Assembly (NCBI RefSeq): GCF_041380015.1
Contig: NZ_CP159978.1
DNA length: 64,000 nt
Reading direction: 5' to 3' (one strand)
From: Buchananella felis
GTDB lineage: Bacteria; Actinomycetota; Actinomycetes; Actinomycetales; Actinomycetaceae
Part shown: positions 7,534 to 15,485 of the stretch, piece after piece
How positions within the stretch are numbered: the first letter of the stretch is position 1
Layout of the letters: every line of letters starts with the position of its first letter
Notes under the pieces: generated by a model
What the model was told of the DNA's origin: nothing
What the model saw: the letters and a program-made list of their open reading frames with translations, nothing else
The model's database searches: none
Made by a program: the position numbers and the translations under genes

Positions 7534-8625
7534 TCAGGGCTGCGGCAGGGCGCCCAGCAGCTCGCTGAGCTCGAAGCCGTCCGCCCCGTAGAGCTGAGGC
7601 ACGGGCGCGGCCAGCACGGAGTCCGGTCCGTAGACCTCCAGCGGTGCCGGGCTGAGGTGGCTGAGCACCTGCTGGGAGGGGGTGAGCTGGCGGATGGCGA
7701 TGGCGTGCACGTTCTCCGAGTGCTCGCGGGCCACCTCGCTGTAGATGATCGGGTCGTGCTGGCCGTCGTCGCCGATCAGCAGCCACTTGATCTGCGGCAG
7801 GTCCAGCATGAGGCGGCGCAGCTGGGTGCGCTTGTGCCCCTGGCCGGAGCGGAACCAGCCGGTGTTAGTGGGCCCCCAGTCGGTCATCAGCATGGGGCCC
7901 AGCGGGATGCCGTGGCGCAGCATGAAGGAGCGCAGGGTGGGCACCACGTTCCACGCGCCGGTGGACAGGTAGATCATGGGCGAGGCCGGGTTGGCCGCCT
8001 CCAGGTGGCTGAGCAGCTGCGGCATGCCGGGCACGGCCTCGCGGGTGTCGGTGTACTTGACGAACCCGTTCCAGAAGGCCACCAGGGGGCGGGGCAGGTG
8101 GCTGACCATCACCGTGTCGTCGATGTCGCACACCACCCCGAAGCGCACCGCCGGGTCCACCACGTGGATCTCCGTCTCCACCGGCTCGGAGGCGGGCCCC
8201 TCGATGAGGGCGTGGTGCAGCCCGGGCGGGAGCTGGTGGTCGCGCACCACCAGGTCGATGATGCCGGAGCGGTCCGCCCTGGCCTCCATCCGCGCCTGCC
8301 CGAGCGTGATCGTGACGGGGTAGAACGGCACGGCGGAGCCGATGAACTGGCGCCAGCCGCGCTGGGCCTGGCGCAGGCTGCGCACCGTGGCCTCGCCGAT
8401 CTCCCGCAGGGGCGCGGCCGGGTCCGGCAGCTCGTTGATGAGCGTTCCCTCCAGGGGGCTGCCGGGCTTGGCCATGAGCACGCGGGCCAGCACGCGGGCC
8501 TTGTCGACGCTGCCGTAGGACTCGTAGCCGATGATGCGGGGACGCCAACCCACCTGGCGCAGCATGTGTACGCCGCGCCGGTTGAGTTGGTCCTCCAGGC
8601 GCGCGCCAAGGTTCCGGTTGCTCAT
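7534..8625 (-). CDS. App1-type phosphatidate phosphatase domain protein (DUF2183)
   Basis: The 363-residue protein has the HAD-like VVCDIDDTVMVSHLP motif (DxDxT) at about residues 190-204. It continues with PMIYLSTGAWNVVPTLRSFM and LLIGDDGQHDPIIY, the order seen in DUF2183/App1 phosphatases. Yeast App1 is a phosphatidate phosphatase; the bacterial substrate is not established. ATG 8625 was chosen because conserved sequence (SNRNLGARLEDQLNRRGV) starts there; the reading frame extends upstream only as low-complexity residues. No membrane segment is visible, so it is likely cytosolic. It lies convergent to the VIT gene upstream. Confidence 0.8.
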   Translation of the reverse strand: MSNRNLGARLEDQLNRRGVHMLRQVGWRPRIIGYESYGSVDKARVLARVLMAKPGSPLEGTLINELPDPAAPLREIGEATVRSLRQAQRGWRQFIGSAVPFYPVTITLGQARMEARADRSGIIDLVVRDHQLPPGLHHALIEGPASEPVETEIHVVDPAVRFGVVCDIDDTVMVSHLPRPLVAFWNGFVKYTDTREAVPGMPQLLSHLEAANPASPMIYLSTGAWNVVPTLRSFMLRHGIPLGPMLMTDWGPTNTGWFRSGQGHKRTQLRRLMLDLPQIKWLLIGDDGQHDPIIYSEVAREHSENVHAIAIRQLTPSQQVLSHLSPAPLEVYGPDSVLAAPVPQLYGADGFELSELLGALPQP

Positions 8626-8680
8626 GGCCCCGATCCTAGCCTCGCGCGCTTTTCTTCCTCCCCGCCCGGGCGCGTGAGAA

Positions 8681-8734
8681 TGGCCGACGCCCCACCGGCC
8701 GCAGCGAAAAGAGCGGCGGGTGGAGCGTCGGCCA
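8681..8734. repeat. Inverted pair of the dispersed GGCCGACG motif
   Basis: TGGCCGACGCCCCACCGGCC at 8681-8700 is repeated in inverse orientation at 8713-8734, with about two mismatches over 22 bases and an A-rich loop. The hairpin lies between the App1-type gene and pgm, both read on the minus strand, so it could act as the pgm terminator. It belongs to the motif family listed in the findings. Confidence 0.7.
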
Positions 8735-8830
8735 TCACGTGTGCCCACGGTCCGGTGCCTCCCGCCGGGCGGGCGGTCATGTGGACGGGGCGGGTGGCCC
8801 GGATAAGGGGCCGGGCGGTGAGAGCGGCGG

Positions 8831-10501
8831 CTAGGCCTGCAGGGCGGCGGAAACCACCTGCTTGGCCTCCTCCTGCACCTGGGCCAGGTGCTCGGCGGAA
8901 CGGAAGGACTCTGCGTAGATCTTGTAGACGTCCTCGGTGCCGGAGGGGCGGGCGGCGAACCAGGCGGCCTCGGTGGTGACCTTCAGGCCGCCGATGGGCG
9001 CGTCGTTGCCGGGCGCGTTGACCAGGCGGGCCGTGATCGCGTCGCCGGCCAGGGTGGTGGCTGTGACGTTCTCCGGGGAGAGCGTGGCCAGCTTGGCCTT
9101 CTCCGGCTTGGTGGCCGGGGCGTCGATGCGGGCGTAGTGGGACTCCCCGAAGCGGGAGACCAGCTTGGCGTGGTGCTGCGACGGGGTCTTGCCGGTCACC
9201 GCCGTGATCTCGGAGGCCAGCAGGCACAGGATGATGCCGTCCTTGTCCGTAGACCAAACGGTGCCGTCCCCGCGCAGGAAGGAGGCGCCGGCGCTCTCCT
9301 CGCCGCCGAAACCAACGGAGCCGTCCAGCAGGCCGGGCACAAAGTACTTAAAGCCCACCGGGACCTCCAGCAGCTTGCGGCCCAGGGAGGCCGCCACCTT
9401 GTCGATGAGGGCGGAGGACACCAGGGTCTTGCCGATCGCCGCGTCTGCGGGCCAGCCGGGGCGGTGGCCGAACAGGTACTCGATGGCCACGGCCAGGAAG
9501 TGGTTGGGGTTCATCAGGCCGTCGGCGGTGACGATGCCGTGCCGGTCGGAGTCCGCGTCGTTGCCGGTGGCGATGTCGTAGGCCGCCTCGGGGCCCTGCA
9601 TGCGCTCCAGCAGGGAGGCCATCGCCCAGGGGGAGGAGCAGTCCATGCGGATCTTGCCGTCCCGGTCCAGCGTCATGAAACCAAACTGCGGGTCCACGGT
9701 CGGGTTGACCACGTCCAGGTTCAGGCCGTAGCGCTCCGCGATCGCGCCCCAGTAGTCCACGGAGGCGCCACCCATCGGGTCCGCGCCGATGCGCACGCCG
9801 GCGGCCCGGATCGCCTCCAGGTCCACCACGCTGACCAGGTCCTCCACGTAGGCGGACAGGTAGTCGTGGCGCACCAGGTACTCGCTCTCCTGGGCGGCCG
9901 GCAGGGCCAGGCGGGGCACCTGCTTCCAGTCGCCGGCCAGCAGCTCGTTGGCGCGTGCCGCGATCCACTTGGTGGCGTCGGTGTCAGCCGGGCCGCCGTG
10001 GGGCGGGTTGTACTTGATGCCGCCGTCGCGGGGCGGGTTGTGGGACGGGGTGATGATGATGCCGTCGGCCCGGTCCGGGCCCTCCACGCGCACGCCCTGG
10101 GCGGAGCCGGCGCCGTTGGCGCGCAGGATCGCGTGGGACACGGCGGGGGTGGGGGTGAAGGAGCCGCGCGCGTCCACGGCGATGGTCACGCCGGCGGCGG
10201 TGAGCACACCGACCACGGTGGCCCAGGCCGGCTCGGAGAGCGCGTGGGTGTCGCAGCCGATGTAGAGCATCCCGGTGGTGCCCTGCAGGCGGCGGTACTC
10301 GATGATCGCCTGGGTGATGGCGACGATGTGTGCCTCGTTGAAGGCGGCGTCCAGGGAGGAGCCGCGGTGGCCGGAGGTGCCGAACACGACCTGCTGGTTC
10401 GGGTCCGTGGGGTCCGGCTCGATTTCGTAGTACGCGGTGAGGAGCGCGTCTACGTCGATTAGGTCTTCAGGAAGGGCTCGTGTGCCTGCTCGTTCGTGCA
10501 T
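8831..10501 (-). CDS. pgm: Phosphoglucomutase (alpha-D-glucose phosphate-specific)
   Basis: The 556-residue enzyme interconverts glucose 1-phosphate and glucose 6-phosphate in the cytosol. The catalytic phosphoserine loop is TPSHNPP (Ser153), the metal loop is GNDADSDRHG, the sugar-binding GEESAG motif is present, and the C terminus has the phosphate-binding RPSGTED. Length matches the Pgm family. Sequence from VVFGTSGHRGSSL onward is canonical. The start ATG at 10501 is supported by the N-terminal MHERAGTRALPEDLIDVDAL. It is divergent from the rhodanese gene. It feeds glycogen and cell-envelope precursor synthesis, and could also use products of the GH13 enzyme encoded later. Confidence 0.95.
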   Translation of the reverse strand: MHERAGTRALPEDLIDVDALLTAYYEIEPDPTDPNQQVVFGTSGHRGSSLDAAFNEAHIVAITQAIIEYRRLQGTTGMLYIGCDTHALSEPAWATVVGVLTAAGVTIAVDARGSFTPTPAVSHAILRANGAGSAQGVRVEGPDRADGIIITPSHNPPRDGGIKYNPPHGGPADTDATKWIAARANELLAGDWKQVPRLALPAAQESEYLVRHDYLSAYVEDLVSVVDLEAIRAAGVRIGADPMGGASVDYWGAIAERYGLNLDVVNPTVDPQFGFMTLDRDGKIRMDCSSPWAMASLLERMQGPEAAYDIATGNDADSDRHGIVTADGLMNPNHFLAVAIEYLFGHRPGWPADAAIGKTLVSSALIDKVAASLGRKLLEVPVGFKYFVPGLLDGSVGFGGEESAGASFLRGDGTVWSTDKDGIILCLLASEITAVTGKTPSQHHAKLVSRFGESHYARIDAPATKPEKAKLATLSPENVTATTLAGDAITARLVNAPGNDAPIGGLKVTTEAAWFAARPSGTEDVYKIYAESFRSAEHLAQVQEEAKQVVSAALQA

Positions 10502-10635
10502 GGGCCCAATTTTCTCACTGTGATGGGGCTAACTGTGGGCCCTCTGGTCTGTTTTATTTGGGCTTCCGCTGGTGGCTAAAGAAAACTGCCGTCTCGAGCT
10601 TGGGGTGGCGCGGCGGCCGTGCTTATGGTGGCGGC

Positions 10636-10983
10636 ATGACTCTTCCTGTTTCTGGTGACATCACCGTCGACATGCTGGACTTCGACACCCCCGTCCCGGA
10701 GGGCTACACGCTGATCGACGTGCGCGAGGACGACGAGTGGGAGGCCGGCCACGCCCCCGGCGCCGTGCACATCCCCTCCGGTGAGCTGGCCGACGCCCTG
10801 GACGACCTGCCCGAGGGTGAGCTGATCATCGTCTGCCACGGCGGGGGACGTTCCGCCCGCGCCTGCAAGATGCTGGCGGAGAACGGGATCGACGCCCTGA
10901 ACCTGGCCGGCGGGATGGTGGCCTGGGCCGAGGCGGGCCTGCCGCTGGTGAGCGAGGACGGCGACGTCCCGCGCGTGGACTGA
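10636..10983 (+). CDS. Single-domain rhodanese-like sulfurtransferase
   Basis: This 115-residue protein consists almost entirely of one rhodanese domain. It has YTLIDVREDDEWEAGHAPGAVHIP near the N terminus and an active loop VCHGGGRSARA with Cys67. It would move sulfane sulfur to thiol acceptors such as cyanide or thioredoxin-like proteins. ATG 10636 was chosen because the domain starts about 20 residues later and the upstream in-frame extension is unconserved. The next gene starts 27 bases after the stop. Confidence 0.88.
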   Translation: MTLPVSGDITVDMLDFDTPVPEGYTLIDVREDDEWEAGHAPGAVHIPSGELADALDDLPEGELIIVCHGGGRSARACKMLAENGIDALNLAGGMVAWAEAGLPLVSEDGDVPRVD

Positions 10984-11010
10984 GGGCCCCAGGCCGCTAC
11001 GCTGTGCGTC

Positions 11011-11865
11011 ATGGGTAAGAAGAACCGCAAGTCTGGGGCGCCCAAGCGCGCCCGTGTTGCCTACGTGGACCGCCCCTTCGAGGGCCTGTCTGGCGAGGCC
11101 GACCTGGTGGCGATGCGCGAGCTGCTGCCTGCCGCCTCCGCGAAGCTGCGCACCAACGCTGACTACGGCAGCCAGGACGTCCTGTTCGTGACGGTGCTGC
11201 CGAACATGGCCCCGGCGCTGCGCCGCCAGGACGGCATGCTGCTGATCGGCATGCAGACGCAGGCGAAGTCCGGCGACGTCTCGCGTGACTACGCCGCCGC
11301 CATCGAGGCAGGCCTGGAGCTGGAGCCGGGCAACCTGGTGGGTACGCTGGGCCTGCTGGAGCCGGGCGCGCGCCTGCAGGACATCCTGGACCCGGCCGTG
11401 CCGGTGGCCGCCGAGCTGCACAAGGACTTCTCCTTCTGGCTGGAGGAGGATGCCGAGCGCACCGCCGAGCTGGAAAAGGCGCTAGAGGAGTCCGCGCAGG
11501 GCATGGTCCCCTCCGAGCGGGTGGCCGGCGTGGAGGGTGCCTTCTGGTGCTCCATGAACCACGAGTTCGTGCGCTGGGTCTACCCCGGCGACGAGGACGA
11601 GCTGTGGGACGCCCTGGCGCGCCTGCAGGCCGAGGGCAAGTGCAACCTGGGTGAGGGCACCCGCTTCGTGGGCGCCTTCCGCTCCTACGGCGTGCTGGTC
11701 CCGGTGTGGGAGCTGGCCGACGGCACCGGCGCCGAGGGCGTGGCCGCGCCCCTGGCCGAGCTCGCCAAGCGCCTGGAGGAGGCCCTCAAGGACGACTCCC
11801 CGCTGTCTGCGGACGCCCGCCGCGCCCGCGCCGGCATGGTCTCCCGCCAGGTCACGCTGCGCTAA
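11011..11865 (+). CDS. DUF5926 family protein
   Basis: The 284-residue protein starts MGKKNRKSGAPKRARVAYVDRPFEGL and continues with a long conserved body (QDVLFVTVLPNMAPALRR, DYAAAIEAGLELEPG, FWCSMNHEFVRWVYPG). This is the DUF5926 pattern of actinobacteria; some members were mislabelled 'topoisomerase II'. No catalytic motif or membrane segment is apparent, and function is unknown. The basic N terminus (KKNRK, KRAR) suggests nucleic-acid contact, which is an inference. Its position just before a glycosyltransferase and pheA is a common actinobacterial arrangement. Confidence 0.88.
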   Translation: MGKKNRKSGAPKRARVAYVDRPFEGLSGEADLVAMRELLPAASAKLRTNADYGSQDVLFVTVLPNMAPALRRQDGMLLIGMQTQAKSGDVSRDYAAAIEAGLELEPGNLVGTLGLLEPGARLQDILDPAVPVAAELHKDFSFWLEEDAERTAELEKALEESAQGMVPSERVAGVEGAFWCSMNHEFVRWVYPGDEDELWDALARLQAEGKCNLGEGTRFVGAFRSYGVLVPVWELADGTGAEGVAAPLAELAKRLEEALKDDSPLSADARRARAGMVSRQVTLR

Positions 11866-11912
11866 GCAAAACAGGGGTGCGGCGCGGCAGCGTCGTCCCC
11901 CAAATCGGTCTC

Positions 11913-11960
11913 CGCGAGGCGGGGAGGGTGCAGGCAAATCGCCGCCCTCCCCGCCTCGCG
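11913..11960 (+). terminator. Strong hairpin after DUF5926 gene
   Basis: Perfect 16-bp stem, CGCGAGGCGGGGAGGG at 11913-11928 with its complement at 11945-11960, and a 16-base loop. It lies 48 bases after the DUF5926 stop. There is no long T-run, only GCTTTGCT, so termination may be partial. Confidence 0.65.
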
Positions 11961-11985
11961 GGCGCTTTGCTACCAAATAGAAATA

Positions 11986-12840
11986 ATGGCCGGTGGGCCG
12001 CCCCTGCCCGGCGGCGTTAAGGTAGGGGGCGTGGAGCTAACGCAGGCAGCAATTGGCGCGCACGCAGATCAGCGCGTCGCAGTGGTCATTCCTGCGTACA
12101 ACGAGGCCCCGGTGGTCGCCGCCACCGTGCGGGCCTGCCGCGCGATCCCGGCCGTCGACCTGGTAGTGGTGGTGGACGACGGCTCCACCGACAAGACCCA
12201 GCACGCGGCCCGCAGCGCCGGCGCCGTGGTGGTGCGCCACTCCGTTAACAGGGGCAAGGCGTCGGCCACCGAGACCGGTATCAAGGTCGTGGCGATGCGC
12301 GACGTGCCCGGCCACCCCGAGCGTCACATCCTGCTGATGGACGCCTGGCTGGGCGATTCGGCCGCCGAATGTACCCCCGCCGTCACCGCCGTGCTGGACG
12401 GGCAGGTGGACTGCGCCATCGCCATCTCCTCCGACGCCCCCGCGCTGGGACGCGCCGAGGTCAGCGCCCGGCGCGGCATGGCCCGCCTGACCGGGTTCGT
12501 GGCGGAGCAGCCGCTCAGCCCCCACCGGTGCATGACTCGCGCGGCCGCCACCGCCGCCCTGCCCTTCTCCAAGGGCGGCGGCCTGGAGCCGGGAATGACC
12601 GTGGACATGCTGATGGCTGGCCTGTCGGTGCAGGAGGTCGTGTGCGACGTGCCCACCACGCGCCGCGCCGGCCTGGGCCGCTCCTCCCGGTTCAGCCGCC
12701 TGCGGGACGTGCTGGCCGCGATGTGGTCGCGCCGCCTGTTCCGGGTGCGCCCGCCGCTGGCCGCCCGCATGCGCGCCCAGGCGGGCGCCAAGCCGGGCCA
12801 GCCCTTCCGGATCGACTCCATGGGCAAGTCCGGCCGATAG
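11986..12840 (+). CDS. Family 2 glycosyltransferase (GT-A fold)
   Basis: The 284-residue protein has VAVVIPAYNEAPVVAATVRA, then VVVVDDGSTDKT and a LLMDAW position equivalent to the DxD metal site. These are features of GT2 enzymes that use nucleotide-sugar donors. The C terminus has a basic segment (RLFRVRPPLAARMR), with no clear transmembrane helix, so it may sit at the membrane face. The acceptor is unknown. Start is uncertain: ATG 11986 or GTG 12031 (VELTQAAIG), since the conserved fold begins at about residue 30. It lies 55 bases before pheA on the same strand. Confidence 0.8.
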   Translation: MAGGPPLPGGVKVGGVELTQAAIGAHADQRVAVVIPAYNEAPVVAATVRACRAIPAVDLVVVVDDGSTDKTQHAARSAGAVVVRHSVNRGKASATETGIKVVAMRDVPGHPERHILLMDAWLGDSAAECTPAVTAVLDGQVDCAIAISSDAPALGRAEVSARRGMARLTGFVAEQPLSPHRCMTRAAATAALPFSKGGGLEPGMTVDMLMAGLSVQEVVCDVPTTRRAGLGRSSRFSRLRDVLAAMWSRRLFRVRPPLAARMRAQAGAKPGQPFRIDSMGKSGR

Positions 12841-12895
12841 GCGCCGCTGCCGCTAGTCTGTGCCGCAGGTGTAGGCGCGGCGGTGAAGGAGAAGC

Positions 12896-13957
12896 ATGGA
12901 CACGCCCGAGGTGGATTACGCATTCCTGGGCCCCCACGGCACCTTCACCGAGATGGCGCTGCGCCAGGTGGCCTCATACGGCGACACCGACCTGCCCTGC
13001 TCCTCGGTGCCGGCCGCGCTCGCGGCGGTGCGCTCGGGGCGGGCCAGGTACGCGGTGGTGCCGATCGAGAACTCCATCGAGGGCGGCGTGAACGCGACGC
13101 TGGACGCCCTGGTGGCCGGCGACGAGCTGTGGATCAACCGCGAGATGGTGGTGCCGATCAGCTTCGTGCTGGCCGCCCGGCCGGGCACGCGCCTGCAGGA
13201 CGTTCGCCGCGTGGCCACCCACCCGCACGCGTGGGCACAGTGCCACAAGTGGGTGGCGGCCAACATTCCCTCCGCCGTGCACCTGCCGGCCACCTCCACG
13301 GCCGCCGCCGCCGAACTGTTGGCGCCCGGCCAGCCCCACCCCGGATACGAGGCCGCCCTGTGCAACGCGCTGAGCGCGCAAAAGTACGGCCTGGAGATTT
13401 TGGCCGACGACGCCGCCGACAACCCCGATGCGCGTACCCGCTTCGTGCGGGTGGGCCGCCCCGCCGCGCTGCCCCCAGCGACGGGGGCGGACAAGACCAC
13501 CCTCATGGTGCAGCTGGGGGACAACGAGGCCGGTGCGCTGTTGAACATGCTGGAGCAGTTCTCCGCGCGCGGCGTGAACATGTCTCGCATCGAGTCCCGC
13601 CCTGTGGGCGACCGCCTGGGCCGCTACGCCTTCTCCATCGACATCGACGGGCACGCGGCCGAGGAACGCGTCCAGGCCGCCCTGCTGGGCCTGCACCGGG
13701 TCAGCCCGCGCGTGCAGTTCCTGGGCTCCTACCCGAAGGCCGACGGCGTGCCCGCCATCCCGCTGCCGGGCACCCTGGACGCCGACTTCGTGGCGGCCCG
13801 GGCCTGGGTGTCCCGGATCGTGGGGCGGCTGGCCGGCTCCACCGGGAACAGCGCGACGCAAGATGCCGGCGGTGCCGCTAGTGGCGGCCCTGCTAGTAGC
13901 GGCGCGGTGGGCGATGCGGCCGGGGGGAGCGTCGACCAGGCTAAGGCGAGCCACTAG
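12896..13957 (+). CDS. pheA: Prephenate dehydratase
   Basis: The 353-residue enzyme converts prephenate to phenylpyruvate in phenylalanine biosynthesis. The catalytic domain runs from YAFLGPHGTFTEMALRQV through VPIENSIEGGVNATLD to the DARTRFVRVG motif carrying the TRF signature. A C-terminal ACT domain (about residues 195-275: TTLMVQLGDNEAGALLNMLEQF, SRIESRPVGDRLGRYAF) gives phenylalanine feedback control. The last 50 residues are an Ala/Gly/Ser-rich tail, outside the family norm, with a degenerate copy of the dispersed motif. ATG 12896 follows GAAGGAGAAG. The DAG-kinase gene begins 12 bases after the stop. Confidence 0.95.
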   Translation: MDTPEVDYAFLGPHGTFTEMALRQVASYGDTDLPCSSVPAALAAVRSGRARYAVVPIENSIEGGVNATLDALVAGDELWINREMVVPISFVLAARPGTRLQDVRRVATHPHAWAQCHKWVAANIPSAVHLPATSTAAAAELLAPGQPHPGYEAALCNALSAQKYGLEILADDAADNPDARTRFVRVGRPAALPPATGADKTTLMVQLGDNEAGALLNMLEQFSARGVNMSRIESRPVGDRLGRYAFSIDIDGHAAEERVQAALLGLHRVSPRVQFLGSYPKADGVPAIPLPGTLDADFVAARAWVSRIVGRLAGSTGNSATQDAGGAASGGPASSGAVGDAAGGSVDQAKASH

Positions 13958-13968
13958 GAGGGCGACGG

Positions 13969-15120
13969 ATGGAAGCGGTGACTTGGATCGCCCTCGGTGT
14001 GGCCCTGGCCGGCCTGGCGGCGGGACTGGTGGCACTGGCCGTGGCGCTGCGCCTGCGCGGTGAGCTGCGCGGCGGCAAGGGCCAGGAGGGGATCGCCCCG
14101 GCCCCGCAGGTCCGGGCGGCAGGCAGCCCCTACGTCATCCACAACCCGTCCAAGCTGGAGCGCACCGAAGAGCTGGAGGCCCTGGTGCTGCGCACCGCCA
14201 TGGACGCGGGCCTGGCAGAGCCCGTCTGGCTGGAGACCACCGTGGAGGACCCGGGCACCGGCCAGGCCCGCCAGGCAGTGGAGGCCGGGGCGAGCGTGGT
14301 CGTGGCCGTCGGGGGCGACGGCACCGTCCGCTCGGTGGCCGCCGGACTGGCCGGCAGCGAGGTGCCCATGGCGATCCTGCCGCAGGGCACCGGCAACCTT
14401 TTGGCCCGCAACCTGGAACTGCCCCTGTCCTCCCTGGCCGAGCAGCTGCGGGTGGCCTTCACCGGCCACAACCGCCGCATGGACGTGGGCTGGTTGGCCG
14501 CAGACGTCACGGAGGACGCCGGGCAGCAGAGCGTGGAGCCTGGCTTCGACGTGGAGCCCGCGTTTCCGCCCGCCCCGGCCACCACCACCCGCACCATCCA
14601 GCCCTTCCTGGTCATCAGCGGGGTCGGATTTGACGGCGCCGTCATGGAGTCCGTGGGCGATGGCCTGAAGGACAGGGTGGGGTGGATGGCCTACGTGCTA
14701 GCCAGTACCAAGCACCTGTGGGGCAAGCGCATGCGCGCCCGCCTGGAGCTCGGCGCCGGGGAACAGGAGAACCTGGCCGCCCGCTCGGTGCTGATCGCCA
14801 ACTGCGGGCGGCTGCAGGGCGGGGTGCAGCTGGTGCCCGACGCACAGCTGGACGACGGCTGGCTGGATGTGGTGGCGGTGGACACCGCCGCCGGGCCGGT
14901 GGGCTGGATGGCCCTGGCCGGCGGCGTGATGACCCGGGGGATCGGGCCGCGCCGGGCGGTGACCGGGGCGCTGGCCAACATGATCATGCGCCGCACCCGC
15001 ACGCTCTCCCTGCGGCTGCGCTCCCCGCAGCCGACCCAGGTGGACGGGGACTACCTGGGGCGGGCCGTGGCCCTGCACGCCCGGCTGCAGCGCGGGGCGC
15101 TGCTGGTGCGCGTCCCCTAG
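13969..15120 (+). CDS. Diacylglycerol kinase-family lipid kinase
   Basis: The 383-residue protein has an N-terminal membrane segment (about residues 4-28) and then a DAGK catalytic domain: VVAVGGDGTVRSVAAGLAGSE, ILPQGTGNLLARNLELP and later FDGAVMESVGDG and VDGDYLGRA. The family phosphorylates diacylglycerol or sphingoid lipids, or makes phosphatidylinositol-type precursors, at the inner membrane face. It is encoded immediately after pheA in the same direction; no functional link is implied. It is a full-length homologue. The 83-bp repeat lies 53 bases after the stop. Confidence 0.9.
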   Translation: MEAVTWIALGVALAGLAAGLVALAVALRLRGELRGGKGQEGIAPAPQVRAAGSPYVIHNPSKLERTEELEALVLRTAMDAGLAEPVWLETTVEDPGTGQARQAVEAGASVVVAVGGDGTVRSVAAGLAGSEVPMAILPQGTGNLLARNLELPLSSLAEQLRVAFTGHNRRMDVGWLAADVTEDAGQQSVEPGFDVEPAFPPAPATTTRTIQPFLVISGVGFDGAVMESVGDGLKDRVGWMAYVLASTKHLWGKRMRARLELGAGEQENLAARSVLIANCGRLQGGVQLVPDAQLDDGWLDVVAVDTAAGPVGWMALAGGVMTRGIGPRRAVTGALANMIMRRTRTLSLRLRSPQPTQVDGDYLGRAVALHARLQRGALLVRVP

Positions 15121-15172
15121 TCGGCAAGCTGGCGGCGTGGTTTCCCGTCGGGGTGGCCCGGCGCCCCCGAAC

Positions 15173-15255
15173 GTACAAGAGCGAGTTCGGGGTACATACG
15201 ACCGATCTGTGCCATGGCACCAAGCGGTCGGATGTACCCCGTTGCAACATTTGCG
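15173..15255 (+). repeat. 83-bp structured intergenic repeat, copy 2
   Basis: Second copy of the element at 4585-4667, with 11 differences over 83 bases. GGGGTACATACGACCG at 15189-15204 pairs with CGGTCGGATGTACCCC at 15225-15240, with GTGCCATGGCAC between them. The surrounding 365-base gap (15121-15485) also holds a promoter (15422-15449). I see no gene in it. Confidence 0.75.
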
Positions 15256-15421
15256 AGCTTGGGGGACGGTGGGCGCGTCCGGACCGCGCTAGACGCGCCC
15301 GGGCACCGCAAGGGTGCTCGCTGGGCGGCGCGAGGGTGCGCGTCGGGCGGCGCGGCTAGGACGCGCACGTGTGAGTTGCCTGCCCCATGCGGGGGTGAGC
15401 GCACAGACACTCGACTACCGG

Positions 15422-15449
15422 TTGCGGCCCGGGGGCCAGGTAATACGAT
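15422..15449 (+). promoter_or_regulatory. Candidate sigma-70-type promoter of the 15486 gene
   Basis: TTGCGG at 15422-15427 and TACGAT at 15444-15449, separated by 16 bases, lie 36 bases before the ATG at 15486. Both match the actinobacterial housekeeping consensus (TTGacr and TAnnnT). The score is moderate and comes from inspection only. Confidence 0.45.
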
Positions 15450-15485
15450 CGACGAGTAAACGTTTTCGGTAGATGAGGTCTCCCA

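Noticed and set aside
8888..10462. 524-codon plus-strand frame opposite pgm
   Set aside because: Val/Gly/His-rich antisense shadow of a clearly real gene.
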